Origin: Scandinavium sp036495715
GTDB taxonomy: Bacteria > Pseudomonadota > Gammaproteobacteria > Enterobacterales > Enterobacteriaceae
Assembly: GCA_036495715.1 (NCBI GenBank)
Contig: DASXML010000048.1
Location: 124,001 to 188,000, forward strand
Length of the DNA stretch: 64,000 bases
Direction: 5' to 3'
Shown: in pieces, positions 19,342-27,656 of the stretch
Numbering within the stretch: position 1 is the first letter of the stretch
Layout of the letters: each line of letters begins with the position of its first letter
The notes under the pieces: model-generated
Database searches by the model: none
The model's input: the letters and a program-made list of their open reading frames with translations, nothing else
What the model was told of the DNA's origin: nothing
Position numbers and translations under genes: made by a program

Positions 19342-20337
19342 ATGATGAGATGGCGTCAAACTCTGGTCCCGCTGCTGCTGCTGTCTGGGGCGGCTTGCGC
19401 CGCAAGCACGCCAACGCCTGATACCTCTACCGGTAGCGGCGGCACGGCAGATTCCTCCTCCAGCGACAGCATGTTCCCTATCTGGGGCGACGAAGCACGC
19501 GCGCGCGGTTACTCCATTCCGCTGCCGTTTGGCGTCAATGTCAGCTACATGAATATGCGCCAGAACATCGACGTCGACAGCATTTCACTCACCGGGCTAA
19601 GCCTGGCGGGCAGACCGCTGCCGGATGACATGTTTAACATTGGAATTGGCGACACCCGCGAACGTAGCGAAACCGAAAACCTGCGTCTTGATATGTGGGT
19701 GTTTCCGTTCCTCAACGTGTACGGCATTCTCGGGCACACCAAAGGCTCATCGGTGTCGAATATTTCGGTGAACTCCGATCCGTCCCGCTACGATGCCGGC
19801 ACCATCCGCAATCCCAATCCAGACCACATTATTTCGCAGGCGGTACATGCCGGTTATGAAAGTGGGGCGTTGCAGGATCTTGACTTCAAACTCAATTTTG
19901 AAGGTACCACATACGGCGCGGGCGTGACGCTGGCAGGCGGCTACGGTAACTGGTTTACCATTCTGGATACCAACTATACCCAGACCAGCTTTGATATTCT
20001 CGATGGTAAAATTTCTGCTTTAACCGTGTCACCCCGTGTGGGCTATCGTTTTGACATGCCGAGCATTTCCGGGCCATCGCATCTCAGCGTGTGGGTGGGC
20101 AGTATGTACCAGGACGTGGAGCAAGAATTTAAAGGCAATCTCTCCGATCTGAATCTGCCGTCTGCTCTGGATAACGTCGTGGAAAACGGGCGCTTTGACG
20201 TTAAACAACACCTGACGTCGCCGTGGAACATGTTGGTCGGCGCGCAGTACGAAATTACGCAGAATTTTAACGTGCTAACCGAAATCGGTTTTAACGATCG
20301 CAACAGCTTCTTTATCGCGGGTGAATACCGATTCTGA
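19342..20337 (+). CDS. Outer-membrane beta-barrel-like protein, unknown function
   Basis: 331 residues beginning with two Met codons (19342 and 19345). A signal peptide ends near ..GAACAAS. There follows a Ser/Thr/Gly-rich linker (about residues 25-47) and then a barrel-like region of alternating strands such as GVNVSYMNMRQNIDVDSISL, ending EIGFNDRNSFFIAGEYRF with a C-terminal aromatic. The Cys in the signal region lacks a clean lipobox context, so a lipoprotein is possible but not supported. I do not recognise a named family. It lies between the two Omp85-like genes and its stop overlaps the start of the second by one base. Confidence 0.72.
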   Translation: MMRWRQTLVPLLLLSGAACAASTPTPDTSTGSGGTADSSSSDSMFPIWGDEARARGYSIPLPFGVNVSYMNMRQNIDVDSISLTGLSLAGRPLPDDMFNIGIGDTRERSETENLRLDMWVFPFLNVYGILGHTKGSSVSNISVNSDPSRYDAGTIRNPNPDHIISQAVHAGYESGALQDLDFKLNFEGTTYGAGVTLAGGYGNWFTILDTNYTQTSFDILDGKISALTVSPRVGYRFDMPSISGPSHLSVWVGSMYQDVEQEFKGNLSDLNLPSALDNVVENGRFDVKQHLTSPWNMLVGAQYEITQNFNVLTEIGFNDRNSFFIAGEYRF

Positions 20338-21467
20338 TGAACAGATGGGGAGTCGTGCTGGCGGGGCTGGTGGGCGCAGGAATGGCGACACCGGCCATGG
20401 CTGAGATTAGCCAGCAATCGATTGATGATTTTCTCGGTAAACTCGGCGCCGATAATCAGTACGATCCCAGCAAAGGTATCGACTGGAGTGTACTGCCGGG
20501 GCCGTTTTATACCCCGGAGCTGAAGCTTGGGTTGGGTACGGCGGTGGCGGGCATTTATCGCATGGATCCACACGATAAAACCACTCAGAACTCGTCTATT
20601 TCATTCACCGGATTTGTCAGTACCAGCGGTGCGCTGGGCTTGGGGTTGCATAACTACACCTTCTTTACTGACGATCGCTGGCGTTTGTTTGTGGATGGTG
20701 CCGTGGCAAAAGTGCCGACCAAATTCTGGGGCGTTGGCTATGACGCCGCGCAGGGCAGTTCGCAGAAATACGATGACAACTCGGTGCAGGTGCATCCACA
20801 GCTGATGCGCCAGATAGTGGATGATTTGTATTTGGGCGTCGGCTGGGACTTCTCGGCCATGAACGCCAACGTCGACGACCGTAAAGCCGGCGATAAATTC
20901 TCGCAGTATACGACTGACACCAACCCCATCAGTTCAGGGGCGACCGTCAGCATCAATTACGATTCCCGCGACGTGATCACCCAGCCACATCGCGGCCAGT
21001 ATATCAGTGTGGAATACAGCTATTTCGACCCGTCGCTGGGGTCCGACACCCACTTCACCGCCACCAAATTGCAATACAACTATTACCACCCGATTGATGA
21101 TAAACGGGTGCTGGCCTTTGATTTCTGGGGACGTTTCACGCACGGCGATGTGCCCTGGGATCGCCTTTCTGAAGCGGGTGATGACAATCGGCTGCGCGGT
21201 TATTATCAGGGGCGATATCGCGATAACGATGTGGTCAGCGGGCAGGTGGAATATCGCCAAAAACTGAACTGGCGGCATGGCTATGTGCTATGGGCTGGGG
21301 TCGGGGCGTTGGGTAGTTCACCGTCAGATTTAGACAATCACCCGCTGCTGCCATCGGTGGGCGTGGGGTATCGTTTTGAAGTGAAGCCGGCGATGAATAT
21401 CCGGTTAGATTTAGGTTTTGGTCGGGAAAGTGCCGGTTTCTATTTTCAGGTTGCGGAGGCGTTTTGA
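20337..21467 (+). CDS. Omp85/BamA-TamA-like outer-membrane barrel protein (second copy)
   Basis: 376 residues. Signal peptide MNRWGVVLAGLVGAGMATPAMA, then a short periplasmic stretch and a barrel of the surface-antigen type: FYTPELKLGLGTAVAGIYRM, VSINYDSRDVITQPHRGQYI, and a loop ..EAGDDNRLRGYYQGRYRD.. containing the L-R-G-Y element that matches the conserved (V/I)RG(F/Y) of Omp85 proteins. It ends in Phe. It is related in plan to the barrel protein encoded at 18190-19314 but clearly diverged. Its ATG overlaps the stop of the gene before it, and its own stop overlaps the next start, so translation is probably coupled across the set. Confidence 0.82.
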   Translation: MNRWGVVLAGLVGAGMATPAMAEISQQSIDDFLGKLGADNQYDPSKGIDWSVLPGPFYTPELKLGLGTAVAGIYRMDPHDKTTQNSSISFTGFVSTSGALGLGLHNYTFFTDDRWRLFVDGAVAKVPTKFWGVGYDAAQGSSQKYDDNSVQVHPQLMRQIVDDLYLGVGWDFSAMNANVDDRKAGDKFSQYTTDTNPISSGATVSINYDSRDVITQPHRGQYISVEYSYFDPSLGSDTHFTATKLQYNYYHPIDDKRVLAFDFWGRFTHGDVPWDRLSEAGDDNRLRGYYQGRYRDNDVVSGQVEYRQKLNWRHGYVLWAGVGALGSSPSDLDNHPLLPSVGVGYRFEVKPAMNIRLDLGFGRESAGFYFQVAEAF

Positions 21468-22573
21468 TGCGGGGCTGGTTGTTAAGTCTGTTATTGGTTA
21501 CGGGCGTGGCGGTGGCGAGCGACACGTTGCTACCCATCAAACAGGCCAAACGCGTGACGCCTGTGGTGGGCCATCTGGTGGCACCAGAGTCGCTGCGCCC
21601 CTGCTGCGCCTTTGGCTATGATTTAAACGTGCGGGCTATCGGTGTGCCGATCCCGGTGTATCAGATAGGCAACGTACTGACGCTCGATACGCTGGGTCAC
21701 CATCATTACAACGACAGCGCGCTGGCGGCGGTGAAAGATATTGTCGGCCTGAACGATGAGAAAAGTGGGCTGATTTACACCCATCGCGGCGGCTTCATTG
21801 ATATCGCCCACGTGCGCGATACCGCCGACAACACCTTCTATTTGTTCTCAAAAATTTACCCAAAGCTCGGCCAGCAGTGGCGTTTCTTCTACAGCGAAGA
21901 GTTGGGTGTGCGTCGAATTCAACTTAACGCGTTTACACCACCGGCTTCGATGCCGGAACGTTTTACTCTGGCGGCGTGGCTGGCGGGGAAAATCGCCTTT
22001 GAACTGGCGCAGTGGCATGAAATTGCGCAATGGTACGGTTTCCAGTCGGTTCCCGGTTTTTCCGAGGAGATATCCGCGTTCTCGCCGGAAGATCTCTACT
22101 CGAATCTATTGGGGGCAAGGCTTGCGATTAACGTGATCCTGCAAGGCCATGCCGGAAGCATCGATGCCTATGACAAAGCGATGGATGGTCAGATTCATCA
22201 GGCGCTGGTCGGTCTTGGGGCTGTGACGCGCGCAGAAACCGAGAGAATGTTCCGTGAAGTGGATGGCGATTGGTGGAACAGTAAGCGTCGGGTGCCGGAT
22301 AAATTTTTAGTGCTGAAACGCAATTACAGTCTCAGTGAAAACCGATTGCCGACGCCGGTGCCTTTCGAAAAAACACAACCGTATCAGCTGTATATACCTG
22401 CGGAAATGGTGGGTTTCACCCTGGCAACGCTGGGTGAATTGCAAATCTATAAAGGCCATGATATGGAACGTCTGCCGCTGCCGGACGGCCACTACGCGCC
22501 GCCTCAGTTCCCACGTCTTGCAGAAAAGGCACAAGAAGCAGACAAAACTCAGCTTAATCGTATGCAGAAATAA
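21467..22573 (+). CDS. DUF4056-family exported protein
   Basis: 368 residues. The ATG at 21467 overlaps the preceding stop (TGATG); a TTG one codon earlier is also in frame. A signal peptide ends near ..GVAVASD. The body contains RPCCAFGYDLNV, HHHYNDSALAAVKDIV, GLIYTHRGGFIDIAHVRDTAD and ELAQWHEIAQWYGFQSVPGF, a pattern I associate with DUF4056. The conserved His/Asp-rich stretches hint at a metal-binding or hydrolase-like fold, which I cannot show. It is predicted periplasmic or surface-associated and closes the five-gene run. No function is established. Confidence 0.75.
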   Translation: MRGWLLSLLLVTGVAVASDTLLPIKQAKRVTPVVGHLVAPESLRPCCAFGYDLNVRAIGVPIPVYQIGNVLTLDTLGHHHYNDSALAAVKDIVGLNDEKSGLIYTHRGGFIDIAHVRDTADNTFYLFSKIYPKLGQQWRFFYSEELGVRRIQLNAFTPPASMPERFTLAAWLAGKIAFELAQWHEIAQWYGFQSVPGFSEEISAFSPEDLYSNLLGARLAINVILQGHAGSIDAYDKAMDGQIHQALVGLGAVTRAETERMFREVDGDWWNSKRRVPDKFLVLKRNYSLSENRLPTPVPFEKTQPYQLYIPAEMVGFTLATLGELQIYKGHDMERLPLPDGHYAPPQFPRLAEKAQEADKTQLNRMQK

Positions 22574-22638
22574 TTCACCAATTTAATAATAAACAGATCT
22601 CTTGCTGAAGAAGTAACCAACCCTTTGCTATCCTTTCG

Positions 22639-22657
22639 CCCCTTCAAAATGAAGGGG
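22639..22657 (+). terminator. Short hairpin after the DUF4056 gene
   Basis: CCCCTTC-AAAAT-GAAGGGG, a 7-bp perfect stem followed by TTATC. It is the best candidate for an end to the envelope cluster transcript within the 177-bp gap before the FadL-type gene, but the T run is poor. Confidence 0.35.
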
Positions 22658-22750
22658 TTATCTGCACCTTTGTAGTGGCAAAATCACCGCAGATAACTAT
22701 GCTCTTTTAACTAATAACAATGCATAAACGCTTATTTTGGCAGGTGGCAA

Positions 22751-23926
22751 ATGAAAAAAATCGCCCTCGTATGCTCTGGACTGCTTTGCTCATCGCTTGC
22801 ACACGCCAGCGCACTCTATTTCTATGAAATTGGCACTGAAGACACGGCACTCGCGGGAGCCGGCCAGGCTGCGCGTGCGCAGGATGCTTCAACGATTGCC
22901 ACCAACCCGGCTGGGATGACCCGCTTACCTGACCACATGATTACCGGTGGATTGCAGGGACTGGGCGGCAATATCGATTATCAGCTCGATAACGATAGCC
23001 GTAAAAGCCCAGGCAATGTAATGAATTTCATGCCTAACGGCAGCGCGTTCTACAGCCAGAAAATTAACGACAATCTGTACGCCGGTATTGGCATGTACGG
23101 CAACTTCGGCTTGGGGATCGACTTCGGTAACTGGGCCGGTGAAGGCTTAATCAAAAAGAGCAGCCTGCTGGCGCTGACCGTCAGCCCATCCATCGCGTAC
23201 AAACTCAGCGACAAAGTGTCTGTCGGTGCCTCCGTCAACGCTAACTACGGCTACCTTAGCCTGACGCGCGACGTGAACGGCAACGATAAAAAACAGAAAG
23301 ATCACGACTGGGCACCCAGCTATCGCCTCGGCCTGTTGATGCAATTGACTGACCAGACCCGCGCCGGGGTAACCTGGAACAGCAAAACCGATTACGATTT
23401 CAGTATCGACGGCAAAGCGCGTCTGCCGCAGGGCAACTACGATCTGCCTATCACCGCGCAGGTGAATGCGCCGCAGCAGTTGATGTTCAGCCTGGTGCAT
23501 GATATCGACAAGCAGTGGTCGGTGATGGGCGATTTAGGCTGGCAGGACTGGAGCCAGTTTGGTGCGCCGCAGATTCAGGTCAACGGACAGCAGACGAGCA
23601 AAACCAACCGCCTGAAAGACACCTGGCATACCGCCGTGGGCGTGCAGTACCGTCCAACGGATTTGTGGCGTCTTAATGCAGGCGTGGCCTTCGACAGCAC
23701 GCCATATCACTCGCAGGGCGATGTGGCATTGAGCCTGCCGACCGGCGATGAGTGGCGTTTTGCCACCGGCGCGCAGTATCAGTTGACCCCAGCGAGCAAT
23801 GTTGGCTTCGCGGTGGAATATCTGCATATGCAGTCGTCGAAAGTGGTCTCGCCTGAAGTCTTCTCCGGCAGCTATGACCATCCGTACCTGTGGTTCGCAA
23901 GCGTCAACTACAGCTACCAGTTCTGA
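22751..23926 (+). CDS. FadL/TodX-family outer-membrane porin
   Basis: 391 residues with signal peptide MKKIALVCSGLLCSSLAHAS. The N-terminal hatch segment shows the family pattern: ALYFYEIGTEDTALAGAGQA, then ATNPAGMTRLP (the NPAG motif). A 14-strand-type barrel follows, ending VNYSYQF. The family moves long-chain fatty acids or other hydrophobic compounds across the outer membrane. It is somewhat shorter than E. coli FadL, closer to the wider 'OmpP1/FadL' group, so the substrate is open. It stands alone between hairpins, not obviously in the operon upstream. Confidence 0.88.
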   Translation: MKKIALVCSGLLCSSLAHASALYFYEIGTEDTALAGAGQAARAQDASTIATNPAGMTRLPDHMITGGLQGLGGNIDYQLDNDSRKSPGNVMNFMPNGSAFYSQKINDNLYAGIGMYGNFGLGIDFGNWAGEGLIKKSSLLALTVSPSIAYKLSDKVSVGASVNANYGYLSLTRDVNGNDKKQKDHDWAPSYRLGLLMQLTDQTRAGVTWNSKTDYDFSIDGKARLPQGNYDLPITAQVNAPQQLMFSLVHDIDKQWSVMGDLGWQDWSQFGAPQIQVNGQQTSKTNRLKDTWHTAVGVQYRPTDLWRLNAGVAFDSTPYHSQGDVALSLPTGDEWRFATGAQYQLTPASNVGFAVEYLHMQSSKVVSPEVFSGSYDHPYLWFASVNYSYQF

Positions 23927-23960
23927 TGATCGCGCCCGGCGTGCGCGGACCTACGTGACG

Positions 23961-23988
23961 TGCCTGATGGCGTGACGCTGGTCAGGCA
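23961..23988. repeat. REP-like palindrome
   Basis: TGCCTGATGGCG-TGAC-GCTGGTCAGGCA, an imperfect inverted repeat of the enteric REP type in the gap after the FadL-family gene, directly before a terminator hairpin. Confidence 0.55.
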
Positions 23989-24002
23989 ACAACGCTGATA
24001 AG

Positions 24003-24033
24003 GCCCGATGATATGATGTCATCGGGCTTTTTT
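24003..24033 (+). terminator. Intrinsic terminator after the FadL-family gene
   Basis: GCCCGATGA (24003-24011) pairs with TCATCGGGC (24019-24027), followed by six T. A textbook Rho-independent terminator. Confidence 0.85.
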
Positions 24034-24173
24034 ATGGATAAATGGATGTTATCGGTCCGGTAATCGCAGTGTCGCCGGACACAAAATGCCGCTGAATCCG
24101 CGCAATAAATCCCCCTCCGTTCAACGGTTTTTCGCCGCAAACTCCCCTGCATATTTATGCTTGAAGAAAAATT

Positions 24174-24192
24174 GATAATGCGTATAGTTCTC
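24174..24192. promoter_or_regulatory. Probable Fur box upstream of the YncE-like gene
   Basis: GATAATGCGTATAGTTCTC matches the 19-base Fur consensus at 13 positions, including the whole left GATAATG half. It lies 38 bases before the ATG at 24230. It would place the YncE-like lipoprotein, and perhaps the TonB receptor after it, under iron control. Confidence 0.6.
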
Positions 24193-24229
24193 ATTTCTTT
24201 TTTTATTTGTGTTTTGCAGGGAACTTTTC

Positions 24230-25303
24230 ATGAAACGTCAACTCACCGCGATAGCACTGGCTTTCGTGCTGGCGGGATGTGCTTCGCAGAGCACCCCCGT
24301 TGCGCCAATCGCCCCACAAACGGCAGCATCTGCCGTTGCTGAAAATCTGACACAACGTGATTTGGCCGCTGGCCTGTATGAAATGGCGTTAAGCCCGAAA
24401 GGTGATGCGCTGTATGTTTCCAGCGCCGAAGGGTTCAAAGACGTGCAGGGCGGGGTGGTTTATACGCTCGATCCGCAAACGCTGAAAACGACAGGCGTCA
24501 GCCACACCGATCTGAAAAACTTCGCCATGGCGATTTCCGACGATGGCAGCACCCTGTATGTGACGAATTCACTGGACGGCGGCATCAGCGCACTGAACAC
24601 CGCTGATGGCAAAGTGAAAGCCCGTCTGCTGTTCCCGGAGCGGAACGAAAAAGGGCTGCCTTACGGTGCGCGTCAGGTATTACTGCATAACGACACGCTG
24701 TACGTCGGCGCGGTGGCCGATCCGGCGGTGATTTGGGTCGTTGACGCCAAAACGCTCAAGCTGAAAACACGCATCAAAAACACCGGTAAGTGGATGACCG
24801 GCCTGCATTACTCCCGCAATACCGGGCGTATCTACGCGGCCAACGGCGGCGGCGAAATTCTGGTGATTAATCCTCGTAACAATCGCATTGAACAACGCTG
24901 GAAGCCGCTCGGTGATAAACCGGCACTGTTGCTGAATATTGCCGAAGACAACGATACCGGGCGTCTGTTCGTCACCGATAACTCAAAAGCGAAAACCACG
25001 CTGGTGCTGGATGTTCACAGCGGCAAAATGATTAAGCCGCTCGATATCGGCGATTCGCTGGGCATTGTTTTCAATCCGAAACGCCATGAAATCTATGTCT
25101 CGCAGCGCCAATCCGGCAAGGTGCTGAGCCTTGATGCGACCTCCTATGCGGTGAAAAAGAGCTGGAGCCTAACGCCGAATCCGAACAGCTTGCTGCTCTC
25201 CGCTGATGGCCAGACGCTGTACGTCACCGTTAAACAGGCTTTCAATAAAGAAAGTTCCACCAGCGCGCCCGACAGCGTCGTGCGTATTGCGCTGAATAAA
25301 TAA
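24230..25303 (+). CDS. YncE-like beta-propeller lipoprotein
   Basis: 357 residues from the ATG at 24230 (GCAGGGAA upstream). MKRQLTAIALAFVLAGC is a lipoprotein signal with lipobox L-A-G-C, so the mature protein should be lipid-anchored at Cys17. The remainder is a beta-propeller close in pattern to E. coli YncE: GLYEMALSPKGDALYVSSAE, VIWVVDAKTLKLKTRIKNTGK, IVFNPKRHEIYVSQRQSGKV, LLSADGQTLYVTVKQ. E. coli YncE is a soluble periplasmic protein without the Cys and sits next to the TonB-dependent receptor gene yncD; here too a TonB receptor follows. A Fur box upstream points to a role in iron or siderophore handling, but the ligand is unknown. Confidence 0.85.
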   Translation: MKRQLTAIALAFVLAGCASQSTPVAPIAPQTAASAVAENLTQRDLAAGLYEMALSPKGDALYVSSAEGFKDVQGGVVYTLDPQTLKTTGVSHTDLKNFAMAISDDGSTLYVTNSLDGGISALNTADGKVKARLLFPERNEKGLPYGARQVLLHNDTLYVGAVADPAVIWVVDAKTLKLKTRIKNTGKWMTGLHYSRNTGRIYAANGGGEILVINPRNNRIEQRWKPLGDKPALLLNIAEDNDTGRLFVTDNSKAKTTLVLDVHSGKMIKPLDIGDSLGIVFNPKRHEIYVSQRQSGKVLSLDATSYAVKKSWSLTPNPNSLLLSADGQTLYVTVKQAFNKESSTSAPDSVVRIALNK

Positions 25304-25310
25304 AAATGAC

Positions 25311-25335
25311 TGGCCCGTAAATGGGCCATTTTGTT
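25311..25335 (+). terminator. Hairpin between YncE-like and receptor genes
   Basis: TGGCCC-GTAAAT-GGGCCA followed by TTTTGTT, 8 bases past the YncE-like stop. It could reduce expression of the receptor relative to the lipoprotein; no separate promoter is obvious in the 58-bp gap. Confidence 0.65.
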
Positions 25336-25361
25336 CCACTTAGCCTCAATAAAAGCAAATC

Positions 25362-27551
25362 ATGACTCATACCAACACAACTGGATTTCGTAAAACGCTG
25401 CTCGCTCTGGCGATCGGCGCTGTTTCCCACTCTGCTCTCGCGGCAGACACGACGACCACTAAAAAAGCCGAGGAAACCATGGTGGTGCAGGCCACCGAAG
25501 GCAGCGATTTTAAAGCCGGTGGCGATGCGCTGGTTCCGGCATTTCTCGACGGACAAATCGCCCACGGCGGGCGCATGGGGATGCTCGGTGAACAGAACGC
25601 CATGGATGTGCCGTTCAATGTCATCGGTTACACCTCGACGTTAGTAAAAGATCAGCAGGCCAAAACCATTGCCGATGTGGTCAGTAACGATGCCAGCGTG
25701 CAGCCGGTGCAGGGCTACGGTAACTTTGCGGAGACCTACAAAATCCGCGGTTTTGAACTGGACGGTGATGACATGACGATGGGCGGCCTGTCCGGCGTCG
25801 TACCGCGTCAGGTGATGGATACCCAAATGCTCGAACGCGTGGAGATCTTCAAAGGCGCGAACGGCCTGCTGAACGGTGCGTCCGGCAGCGGCGTCGGCGG
25901 AATGATCAACCTCGAACCTAAACGCGCGGAAGACACCCCAACCGCCAGCGTCGGCGTGGATTACACCTCCGATTCACAGGTTGGTGGCACGGTTGATCTC
26001 GGTAAACGCTTTGGCGACAACAACCAGTTTGGCGCGCGCGTGAACCTCGTGCACCGCGAAGGCGAAACGGCGATTGATGCCGATAAGCGACGCACCACGA
26101 TGGCCTCTCTGGGCCTTGATTATCGCGGCGAGCGTCTGCGCACCTCGCTTGACCTCGGCTACCAGAAGAAAACCTTCCACGGCGGCGAGATGGGCGTCAA
26201 CATCAGCGGCGTTGATTTCATTCCCGATGTACCGGACACCGATAAAAACTACAGCCAGAAATGGGGCTACAGCGATATCGAAAGTGAATTCGGGATGGCA
26301 AAAGCCGAGTACGATCTGAGCGATAACTGGACAACGTATGCCGCATTTGGCGGCCAGCATTCGCATGAGGTGGGGACTTATTCTGCACCCAAGCTGATTG
26401 ATGAAAGCGGTGACGCCACCGTGGGCCGTCTTGATACCAACCGTATTATCGACGCCTGGAGCGGCATGGGGGGCCTGCGCGGTAACTTTGATACCGGTCC
26501 TGTCTCGCATAAAGTGAACGTCGGTTATGCCGCGCAGATCCGCACTGACGCCACCGCGTGGCGGATGTCTGCCAATAATCCAACCACCAACATTTATGAC
26601 AATCATGATGTGGCGAAACCGGATAACGCGTATTTCGGCGGCGACTATTTCGATCCGCTGACCACCTCCCGCAGCCGCACGCAGGGCTGGTTGCTGGCTG
26701 ACACGTTGGGCTTCTTTGACGATCAGGTGCTGTTCACTGCCGCCGCCCGTCATCAGAAAGTGGTGGTACGCAACTACAGCAACGCGACGGGCATTGAAGA
26801 TACCTCTTCCCGCTACACGGAAAGCCGTTGGACGCCGACCTACGGCATCGTCTACAAGCCGTGGAAAGAGATTTCGCTTTACGCTAACCATACTGAAGCA
26901 TTGCAGCCGGGTGATAACGCCCCAAAAGGTGCGTCAAACTACGGCGAAAGCATGGGCATTCTGCATTCCAAACAGAATGAAGTGGGCGTGAAGATGGATT
27001 ACCAGCGCATGGGGGGCTCACTGGCGCTGTTTGAAATCAAAAAGCCGTCGGCGTTGCTGAACAGCGACAATAAATACGTGCTGGACGGCGAGCAACGTAA
27101 CCGGGGCATTGAGTTGAACGTGTTTGGTGAGCCGGTTCTCGGCCTGCGTCTGAACGGCAGCACCACCTGGCTTGATCCGGAGATGACCAAAACCGCAGGC
27201 GGCACCCACGACGGGAATAACGCTATCGGCGTTTCCCGTTTCTACATGGTGCTGGGCGGCGAATATGACATCAAACCGGTTGAAGGCCTGACCGCGACGG
27301 CGAAAGTGAACCACACCGGTTCGCAATATGCCGATGCGGCAAACACCAAAAAGCTCGACAGCTATACCACGCTTGATTTGGGCGTGCGCTACCGGATGCG
27401 CGTCAACGCCGACCAAAACGATATGGTCTGGCGTGTCGGCGTGGATAACGTCACCAATGAGAAATACTGGTCGGGTGTGGAGAGCTACGGCACTTACATT
27501 TTCCAGGGTGAACCGCGCACCGTGAAGGTGTCGATGAGCTACGATTTCTAA
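25362..27551 (+). CDS. TonB-dependent siderophore receptor
   Basis: 729 residues. Signal peptide ends ..VSHSALA (about 27). TonB box E-T-M-V-V-Q-A at 38-44. Plug domain (about 75-190) with IADVVSNDASVQPVQGYGNF, YKIRGFELDG and ERVEIFKGANGLLNGASGSG. A 22-strand barrel follows, ending VKVSMSYDF. The plug pattern is that of ferric hydroxamate or mixed siderophore receptors (FhuE/FoxA/FcuA-like group) rather than FepA. Outer membrane; energised by TonB-ExbBD. The Fur-boxed YncE-like gene upstream supports iron regulation. No periplasmic binding protein or ABC transporter sits beside it, so it probably uses one encoded elsewhere. Substrate not assignable by eye. Confidence 0.9.
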   Translation: MTHTNTTGFRKTLLALAIGAVSHSALAADTTTTKKAEETMVVQATEGSDFKAGGDALVPAFLDGQIAHGGRMGMLGEQNAMDVPFNVIGYTSTLVKDQQAKTIADVVSNDASVQPVQGYGNFAETYKIRGFELDGDDMTMGGLSGVVPRQVMDTQMLERVEIFKGANGLLNGASGSGVGGMINLEPKRAEDTPTASVGVDYTSDSQVGGTVDLGKRFGDNNQFGARVNLVHREGETAIDADKRRTTMASLGLDYRGERLRTSLDLGYQKKTFHGGEMGVNISGVDFIPDVPDTDKNYSQKWGYSDIESEFGMAKAEYDLSDNWTTYAAFGGQHSHEVGTYSAPKLIDESGDATVGRLDTNRIIDAWSGMGGLRGNFDTGPVSHKVNVGYAAQIRTDATAWRMSANNPTTNIYDNHDVAKPDNAYFGGDYFDPLTTSRSRTQGWLLADTLGFFDDQVLFTAAARHQKVVVRNYSNATGIEDTSSRYTESRWTPTYGIVYKPWKEISLYANHTEALQPGDNAPKGASNYGESMGILHSKQNEVGVKMDYQRMGGSLALFEIKKPSALLNSDNKYVLDGEQRNRGIELNVFGEPVLGLRLNGSTTWLDPEMTKTAGGTHDGNNAIGVSRFYMVLGGEYDIKPVEGLTATAKVNHTGSQYADAANTKKLDSYTTLDLGVRYRMRVNADQNDMVWRVGVDNVTNEKYWSGVESYGTYIFQGEPRTVKVSMSYDF

Positions 27552-27561
27552 GTGTGACCCT

Positions 27562-27589
27562 CGTTCCGGCGGGGCGACTCGCCGGGACG
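27562..27589 (+). terminator. GC-rich hairpin after the receptor gene
   Basis: CGTTCCGGCG and CGCCGGGACG form a 10-bp stem with one wobble pair, 10 bases after the stop; the following bases AAACTTG are not T-rich. Confidence 0.45.
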
Positions 27590-27656
27590 AAACTTGCGAC
27601 ACATCGATTGAAGTGTTAAAAGGTGCCCCTTCTAAAAAACGCTACAGGGGAAAGAC

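Noticed and set aside
18190..21467. Calling the two Omp85-type genes true BamA or TamA
   Set aside because: At about 375 residues each they have no space for POTRA domains; they are barrel-only relatives.
25974..26891. 305-codon minus-strand frame opposite the TonB receptor
   Set aside because: Antisense to a complete receptor with plug and barrel motifs.
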